IMG/VR virus record: IMGVR_UViG_3300044622_000387
Location: 1-41,293 of that record
Strand: one strand, 5' to 3'
From: a virus
Length of the DNA stretch: 41,293 nt
Part shown: piece after piece, positions 37,092 to 41,293 of the stretch
Layout: each line of letters opens with the position of its first letter
Numbering within the stretch: position 1 is the first letter of the stretch
Position numbers and translations under genes: made by a program
Notes under the pieces: generated by a model
Seen by the model: the letters and a program-made list of their open reading frames with translations, nothing else
Database searches by the model: none
What the model was told of the DNA's origin: nothing

Positions 37092-37289
37092 TTATCCAAT
37101 GTTAATGCGCTGACTAGCTTCAGTATTAAGAAAATCATCTGCCTGTGTCAATATTCTAGCAGAAATTGGAATGTCCGTCTTTTTATACTGAAATGTCTGA
37201 GAATTGCCTCTGACTTGAATGCGGGCAAAGTTTTTGTTTACATCAAGCGCCACATTTGGATTCCGCTTTCTTAAAAATCTCGTAATCAT
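37092..37289 (-). CDS. Small protein before the fibres
   Basis: This 65-residue protein has a basic N terminus (MITRFLRKRNP) and beta-type segments ('ARIQVRGNSQTFQYKKTDIP'). It begins one base after the connector gene and ends three bases before the fibre gene. Size and position suggest a head-tail or tail-fibre connector, but I see no family signature. Confidence 0.55.
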   Translation of the reverse strand: MITRFLRKRNPNVALDVNKNFARIQVRGNSQTFQYKKTDIPISARILTQADDFLNTEASQRINIG

Positions 37290-37290
37290 T

Positions 37291-38499
37291 TTAGTAGGTG
37301 TATGCCATGTTTAGACGCTGATTCTGCGCTTGCTGGCGGATAAGAACGTCAATCTGTTGCTGGATTGCAGCCTCAGCCAATTGTTCAAGCACGACAGCTT
37401 CTTCAGTGCGGCCTTCAGACTTAAGAAAGTCAGACGAAACAGAGTTAGCCAAGTAATCCCTGAACCTAGCTGGAATCTCAACCTGCTGCCAAACGTCCGT
37501 GGTTTGGTTGGCCGGTGTAACACCAGCAATTACAGTTGTTGTAGCAAAAAAGAAATTGCCATTGCTTGCCCTGGTTTTGTCATTAATGCTGTAGCTGCCA
37601 CTATTTTGGCCAATGTCAAAGTAAATCTGTGACCCCGTGGAGTACACTGATGTGTTGTCATGCTTCACGCCAAACATGCGCGGTGGCGTCAGCCTGTATT
37701 GCACAAACTGCTTCGACGTGTTAAAGGTGCGCAGGTAGTTAACGTCATCACCGAAGTCCTGCGGAGTCTGATCGGCAAAGTCCTCTGCAATAAATGGCAG
37801 CGGAATAGCCTTGGTTGTCTGCCTTGGGTCGTTCGTATAAATAGCCAAGCCTTGCAATGATCCTTCTGGGATCTGGATCAACAATTGCTGGTTGTCCATG
37901 AACAACACCTTGGTCGTCAATGGCGAATTCGGGCCGTTATAGGTGAAGTAATTGGTGCTAGTGAACTCAGTCTCAATCACAACATTTGTGATGTATTCGC
38001 CAAGGCTGTCAGTAGCTGTTGAGTAAGTGAAGTTATATTGGTTCTCGCCAACTGAAGTAAGTGGACCGTCGTCTGCGGAGCCGTAGAACGGGTTCAAGAA
38101 CTTTACATACGACTCACCAACTGTACCAAGTTTGTACCTGTCGTGTAAAAAGTCTTGCAGGTAGATACGCTTGAAGTTGGTGTCAAAGTTAACACGAGTC
38201 GTGTTCGTGTTGAGGTCGTTTTCGGTAAAGAAGTCTTGGTCATCTTCAGTAGAAAGCGGAATGTTGCTTTCCGTAGCAAGAATGTTTAGCCCGGACTCAA
38301 TCGACGACACCGGCATCCCGGGCCATGTGTACATGTATCTTTGCACATCAGGCCACTCTTCACGATCCCACACAACCGACAACCGGCGACTTGTGAAGTC
38401 GCGTATTGCGCCGAAAGATTTATCGTTTAGCGTAGCGCGATCCAGACCAACAAGTTGGCAGACAGAAGCAAGAATGTCGCTAAACGGAACGGTCTTCAT
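37291..38499 (-). CDS. Putative head-tail connector/adaptor protein
   Basis: This protein has 402 residues. The N-terminal ~60 residues form a helical bundle ('ILASVCQLVGLDRATLNDKS'), and the centre (70-330) is beta-rich. The C terminus is helical and Gln-rich ('FLKSEGRTEEAVVLEQLAEA'). This arrangement is typical of podovirus adaptor or tail-tube proteins that sit below the portal. It is translationally coupled by an ATGA overlap to the preceding gene. Confidence 0.6.
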   Translation of the reverse strand: MKTVPFSDILASVCQLVGLDRATLNDKSFGAIRDFTSRRLSVVWDREEWPDVQRYMYTWPGMPVSSIESGLNILATESNIPLSTEDDQDFFTENDLNTNTTRVNFDTNFKRIYLQDFLHDRYKLGTVGESYVKFLNPFYGSADDGPLTSVGENQYNFTYSTATDSLGEYITNVVIETEFTSTNYFTYNGPNSPLTTKVLFMDNQQLLIQIPEGSLQGLAIYTNDPRQTTKAIPLPFIAEDFADQTPQDFGDDVNYLRTFNTSKQFVQYRLTPPRMFGVKHDNTSVYSTGSQIYFDIGQNSGSYSINDKTRASNGNFFFATTTVIAGVTPANQTTDVWQQVEIPARFRDYLANSVSSDFLKSEGRTEEAVVLEQLAEAAIQQQIDVLIRQQAQNQRLNMAYTY

Positions 38500-38840
38500 T
38501 GATAAACGGTACGGGAACGAACATTGGTTGGTGTCCAGCCAACGTGGATTTCTTTAGTCCCTCCACTATTGACTCGACACTCGGGATTGTCACGCAAAAA
38601 TTCATCCATGAACGCTTTATCGTTCCAGCACTCGTATCCGAGTTTCTGTCCCCAGAAGTGATACGCAGTGGGAGGAATCCTTGCTGTAAGCTGACCCAAT
38701 CCTTCTATTGACTTATGCCGCTGACGGTTGATCTTCTCGTTTTGCTTGGCCTGAACCTGCGCTTCAATGCGGTTCTTCTGCCAGCCTTTACGCAATTCTT
38801 GCTCAAGCTGAGGCACTAAGTCAGTAGGGATTGTAATCAT
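38496..38840 (-). CDS. Small head/tail protein after the capsid gene
   Basis: From ATG 38840 (MITIPTDLVP) this is 114 aa. The N-terminal helix is Lys/Gln/Arg-rich ('WQKNRIEAQVQAKQNEKINR'), and the second half is folded ('AYHFWGQKLGYECWND'). The 25-bp element (copy b) lies 15 bases upstream of this start. The longer start at 38897 overlaps that element and is rejected. The gene is coupled to the adaptor gene by ATGA. I suspect a head-completion protein. Confidence 0.6.
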   Translation of the reverse strand: MITIPTDLVPQLEQELRKGWQKNRIEAQVQAKQNEKINRQRHKSIEGLGQLTARIPPTAYHFWGQKLGYECWNDKAFMDEFLRDNPECRVNSGGTKEIHVGWTPTNVRSRTVYQ

Positions 38841-38855
38841 AGTAAAATTGTCCCC

Positions 38856-38880
38856 GTCTCTCCGAGGTGTCACGCCACTA
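38856..38880 (-). promoter_or_regulatory. 25-bp element, copy b
   Basis: On the minus strand: TAGTGGCGTGACAC, then CTCGGAGAGAC. It lies 15 bases before the ATG at 38840. Confidence 0.65.
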
Positions 38881-38924
38881 AGAGGTGCGTTCCCCACAAC
38901 GATTCATGGCCGTTGCCGACAGTT

Positions 38925-38949
38925 GTCTCTCCAGCTAGTCACACCACTA
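38925..38949 (-). promoter_or_regulatory. 25-bp element, copy c
   Basis: On the minus strand: TAGTGGTGTGACTA, then GCTGGAGAGAC. It is 69 bp upstream of copy b. The first half differs from the consensus at its last two bases. Confidence 0.65.
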
Positions 38950-39020
38950 ACTCAACTAGCTTTCGCTTAATCAAGCCCTAGCGGCATGGAGCCACTGGCA
39001 GGTGTCGCAAAGTTGCCTCT

Positions 39021-39045
39021 GTCTCTCCAGAGTGTCACACCACTT
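39021..39045 (-). promoter_or_regulatory. 25-bp element, copy d
   Basis: On the minus strand: AAGTGGTGTGACAC, then TCTGGAGAGAC. It is 96 bp upstream of copy c and 47 bp after the end of the capsid gene. Confidence 0.65.
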
Positions 39046-39087
39046 CAAGAAACGCTTTCGCGTCGGGGTAGGTGTCACCGATCAACA

Positions 39088-39105
39088 ACTACTAGGAGGA
39101 GTAGT
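39088..39105 (-). other. Hairpin at the 3' end of the capsid gene
   Basis: ACTACT and AGTAGT are inverted around CCTCCT on the minus strand, overlapping the last codons and stop of the capsid gene. TTGTTG follows rather than a T-run, so it may protect the 3' end of the mRNA rather than terminate it. Confidence 0.35.
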
Positions 39106-40147
39106 CGAATTTCCCAAGGCCGAGCGGGTTGCCGACAACCAAGCCAGCAACTGCTTCGATCAAGCGAGCAGGGCCACCACCGTAATCTGGCAGTGCAGTG
39201 ACGTTAGCGACGTTTCCGCCGTAGCGAACCTCGATAAGGTTCATGTCAAGCACAAGACCTTTGTAAGGAGTTGGCGTCCAGGTCGTGCCGGACACGGTTC
39301 CGATGAACGTGGAAGGATGCAGACGCACCGTTCCGAAGTCACCCTGGAACACGTCCAAGCTCTGGATGAAGGTGTCAGCCGCAGCGTCACGCTGGAAGGT
39401 CTGCACCTTGGTAGCACCAGCAGCAAGCGTGTTGCTGGAGTTGCTGACCGTGGTCAGAGCCGTCGTGCCAAGCAGGCCAGTGAAAGCACGCTTCAGGTCA
39501 GTTCCGACGATGGCATCGAAGCTGGTGTAGTGACCAGTCTGGTCGAAGATCGACTTCAGAAGTCCCTGCACACCTGCGTCCGTCAACCCGCTGGATGCAC
39601 CAGTAAGGATCGAGGTCGAAGGAGTACGGAAGATCGAAGGGATGTCTCCGGGAGTTGGCGTTCCAGTACCAGCGGTGCTGATCCAGGTCTGCACACCAGC
39701 GGTGCGGTAGGCCTGAGTCGTGCCGTTGTCCTGCTGCGAGAGCTGGTTCGACGTGAAGGTCGCTTCCATGTCACGCTTGATGCCAGTGATGCCCTTGCTG
39801 ACGTTGTCAGCCAGTTCGTCACGCACACCTGCGACATCAGCGATGTCCTGAGTGAGGCGGGACACGCGCACTGCACGGCGGAACACCTGTGCGTAGTTCG
39901 CGAGTTCAGCACGGTAGCCAACGACGTAGTTGTCGTAGGTGGAAACGTCCGTGCCGTCAACCACACCACCTACCTGAGGGGTAGGAAGCGAGTCAGACTG
40001 CCAGCGGAAGTACATATTTCCGGGCTTGCTGCCTTTGCGAGCCATCGACGTAAAAGGAGTGTCCTTTGCGTCAACGAGCGCAATCATGTCCATCAAGTCT
40101 TCGCGTAGACCGCGACCGCTAAGTTGGGGTTCAGTAAGAATAGCCAT
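39092..40147 (-). CDS. Major capsid protein (SU10-like, DUF5309)
   Basis: This is a 351-residue HK97-fold-type capsid protein. The pattern is that of the SU10 major capsid family: 'GLREDLMDMIALVDAKDTPF', then 'FRWQSDSLPTP', then the long helix region 'YAQVFRRAVRVSRLTQDIAD' and 'ELADNVSKGITGIKRDMEA', and a C-terminal beta part ('FGTVRLHPSTFIGTVSGTTW'). It assembles into the head with the scaffold encoded just upstream. No Shine-Dalgarno is present; the leader is A/T-rich. It lies 35 bases after the scaffold stop and ends before the spacer with the repeated elements. The long open frame on the opposite strand is a shadow. Confidence 0.92.
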   Translation of the reverse strand: MAILTEPQLSGRGLREDLMDMIALVDAKDTPFTSMARKGSKPGNMYFRWQSDSLPTPQVGGVVDGTDVSTYDNYVVGYRAELANYAQVFRRAVRVSRLTQDIADVAGVRDELADNVSKGITGIKRDMEATFTSNQLSQQDNGTTQAYRTAGVQTWISTAGTGTPTPGDIPSIFRTPSTSILTGASSGLTDAGVQGLLKSIFDQTGHYTSFDAIVGTDLKRAFTGLLGTTALTTVSNSSNTLAAGATKVQTFQRDAAADTFIQSLDVFQGDFGTVRLHPSTFIGTVSGTTWTPTPYKGLVLDMNLIEVRYGGNVANVTALPDYGGGPARLIEAVAGLVVGNPLGLGKFDYSS

Positions 40148-40182
40148 AAATAAGAGTAAAACTAAGTTTGATTGTTAAGGAC

Positions 40183-41181
40183 TTACACAAGTCCCATTGC
40201 TTTAATCACGTCAGTCATCCCATCTCTTGAATTGTTCCGAATGAACGATTGCTTGGCTTTCTGAAGGTCCGTCTGAGTCGTCCGCGCAGGAGCCGCCTTA
40301 ATAGACGGTTGCACTGGCGCACGCTTGATTGGTGCAGTTGGTTTCTTCTGTGCTTTCTTTTCGCCGTAGGCTTTGATTCCCATAACTAATAATCCAGCAA
40401 CATGTTTCCAGTCTGCTCTGCGCTTCTTTAGCTCCGGGAACTCACGCAGAATCTGTTGAGCAGTTTGATACTCCTCAGTCTCTGGCTTGCTCCACCAAGG
40501 AAAGTCTTTTACTACTTCACCCTCGACGTACGTCTGCTGTTGCAGGTACTCTTCTCGGGCTGGCAGCTCGATTTCCTTGCGCCGAATTGCCAATCGCTTC
40601 ATGCTGCGAACTTCCTGATCGGTTAAATCCTTCTCAGTTCCATCCGGCAGGGTAATTACTCCTCCATCTGGGTTCTCTTCGCACCACAAAATGACATCCA
40701 ATGCTCTCTGGCGCTCTTCCTTCACCTGTTCGATGGTGGACAAGCGTTCGACTGCATCGGATACGTCCACCTGCTTTGCCGGGGCCGAAGACTTTGCAGT
40801 CTCTAGCTCCCTCTGCAACTCAGACAGACGGGCTTTTTGCGCTTCCAATTCAGCTTGAGCGGCCTTCTTCGCAGCAACTAACTTGTTGATACGCTTCTGT
40901 ACGCCCTTGCTTAACGAACTTTCTTCAGCTTCAGCTTCTTCTTCAATGGGCTGATCGGCTTGCACCTCAGCTTCCACTTCCGAGTCCACAATTGGCTCCT
41001 CAGTGTCAACTTCAAGTTCAGCCTGCTCCTCTTTGGCGGGAGTCGCCTCCTTCTCGTCAAGGAAACCAGATTTAAGCAAGTCACTGAGACTTTGCTGATC
41101 CAGCAAACCGAGTTTTGATGCAACGGGTGTCGTTCCTGCCTCCTGACTCCCGGCGTCAGGCTGTGATTGTGCTTCGTTCAT
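40183..41181 (-). CDS. Capsid scaffolding protein
   Basis: From ATG 41181 this is 332 aa; a TTG at 41196 would add five residues. Residues 40-85 are strongly acidic ('ELEVDTEEPIVDSEVEAEVQ'). Residues 90-130 form a Lys/Ala/Glu-rich coiled coil, and the C terminus is basic and helical ('RTTQTDLQKAKQSFIRNNSR'), the normal capsid-binding end of scaffolds. It lies immediately upstream of the major capsid gene. The first five codons are also present at the left end of the window (positions 1-15). Confidence 0.85.
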   Translation of the reverse strand: MNEAQSQPDAGSQEAGTTPVASKLGLLDQQSLSDLLKSGFLDEKEATPAKEEQAELEVDTEEPIVDSEVEAEVQADQPIEEEAEAEESSLSKGVQKRINKLVAAKKAAQAELEAQKARLSELQRELETAKSSAPAKQVDVSDAVERLSTIEQVKEERQRALDVILWCEENPDGGVITLPDGTEKDLTDQEVRSMKRLAIRRKEIELPAREEYLQQQTYVEGEVVKDFPWWSKPETEEYQTAQQILREFPELKKRRADWKHVAGLLVMGIKAYGEKKAQKKPTAPIKRAPVQPSIKAAPARTTQTDLQKAKQSFIRNNSRDGMTDVIKAMGLV

Positions 41182-41293
41182 GCTAATAGGTAGCAAGTCC
41201 TTTATATAATCAAACCAGTAACGCTGGTTAGCCCGCTAGTGGCGTTATGCCAAATCTTCGTTATTAGTCAAGCCATTTAATTCTCTTGCTTGC
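41167..41293. repeat. Terminal direct repeat, right copy (genome closure)
   Basis: This is an exact copy of positions 1-127. It contains the start of the scaffold gene, and from 41245 on a second, truncated copy of the C-terminal codons of the small gene at 79-330. When the genome is counted, these bases should be counted once. Confidence 0.95.

Larger units (their letters stand above)
38841..39091. promoter_or_regulatory. 251-bp non-coding spacer after the capsid gene with three repeated elements
   Basis: There is no gene here. It holds copies b, c and d of the 25-bp element at 38856-38880, 38925-38949 and 39021-39045. Ultra-short ORFs follow copies c and d on the minus strand. A palindromic hairpin sits at the end of the capsid gene (39088-39105). 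The spacer separates the capsid operon from the tail operon and is likely where the latter's transcription is controlled. Confidence 0.7.

Noticed and set aside
39002-40108. A 368-codon open frame on the plus strand opposite the capsid gene
   Set aside because: Its composition (Arg, Ser, His and Val-rich) and exact position over a certain capsid gene show it is a shadow caused by codon bias. It has no leader and no protein-like motif.

Overview
The window is the complete genome of a tailed, most likely podovirus-type, lytic phage. The first 127 bases are repeated exactly as the last 127 bases, so the contig closes into a circle of 41,166 bp. A 127-bp overlap is what a k=127 de Bruijn assembler leaves on a circular or circularly permuted molecule. 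There is no integrase, no recognisable repressor module and no tRNA that I can see. No tape-measure, tail-tube or sheath gene is visible. Long internal-virion-like proteins and a nozzle-like protein are present, which is why I infer a short-tailed particle. The capsid protein looks like the SU10 type (DUF5309). The host is uncertain. Most genes lack a Shine-Dalgarno sequence and start after A/C-rich leaders, and one gene carries an AAATTTGA-type repeat tract. Both remind me of Verrucomicrobia, Planctomycetes or Bacteroidetes and their phages, but this is a weak inference.

Layout. Nearly everything is read leftward (minus strand) in one run that passes through the circle junction. It begins at 5250 with two small genes, then a structured gene-free stretch (4153-4651), large terminase, portal and a small protein. 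Across the junction come scaffold and major capsid protein. A 251-bp non-coding stretch holding three copies of a 25-bp element follows (38841-39091). Next are an adaptor and connector group (38840-37092), three tail-fibre or adhesin genes (37088-29036), small conserved proteins and a lysis cassette (29032-27117). The run continues with a nozzle-like protein, a collar-domain fibre and internal-virion-type proteins (26870-18551). Last is the DNA-metabolism block (18547-7650): metallophosphoesterase, HTH proteins, SSB-like protein, PD-(D/E)XK endonuclease, two replication-associated proteins, DnaB-like helicase, PD-(D/E)XK exonuclease, C5 methyltransferase, dNMP kinase, a terminase-small-like HTH protein and many micro-genes linked by ATGA overlaps.

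Five genes are read rightward (5990-7606), including a GP88-family cysteine-rich protein. They start from a 739-bp non-coding divergent region (5251-5989) and end at a strong intrinsic terminator (7614-7646), which also faces the end of the leftward run.

The most interesting points are as follows. (1) The DnaB-type helicase is encoded as two separate genes, 236 and 194 aa. The split lies between the Walker A helix and the next strand of the RecA fold, and four other genes sit between the halves. (2) A 25-bp element occurs three times after the capsid gene and once before the replication block, always in the same orientation and just ahead of a start codon. (3) A 296-codon open frame overlaps the C5 methyltransferase in another frame, and its product itself resembles known proteins. 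(4) Two neighbouring replication-region proteins share a C-terminal motif. (5) There are structured gene-free regions around the terminase and at the divergent promoter region. No DNA polymerase, primase or RNA polymerase is visible, so the phage probably relies on the host enzymes.
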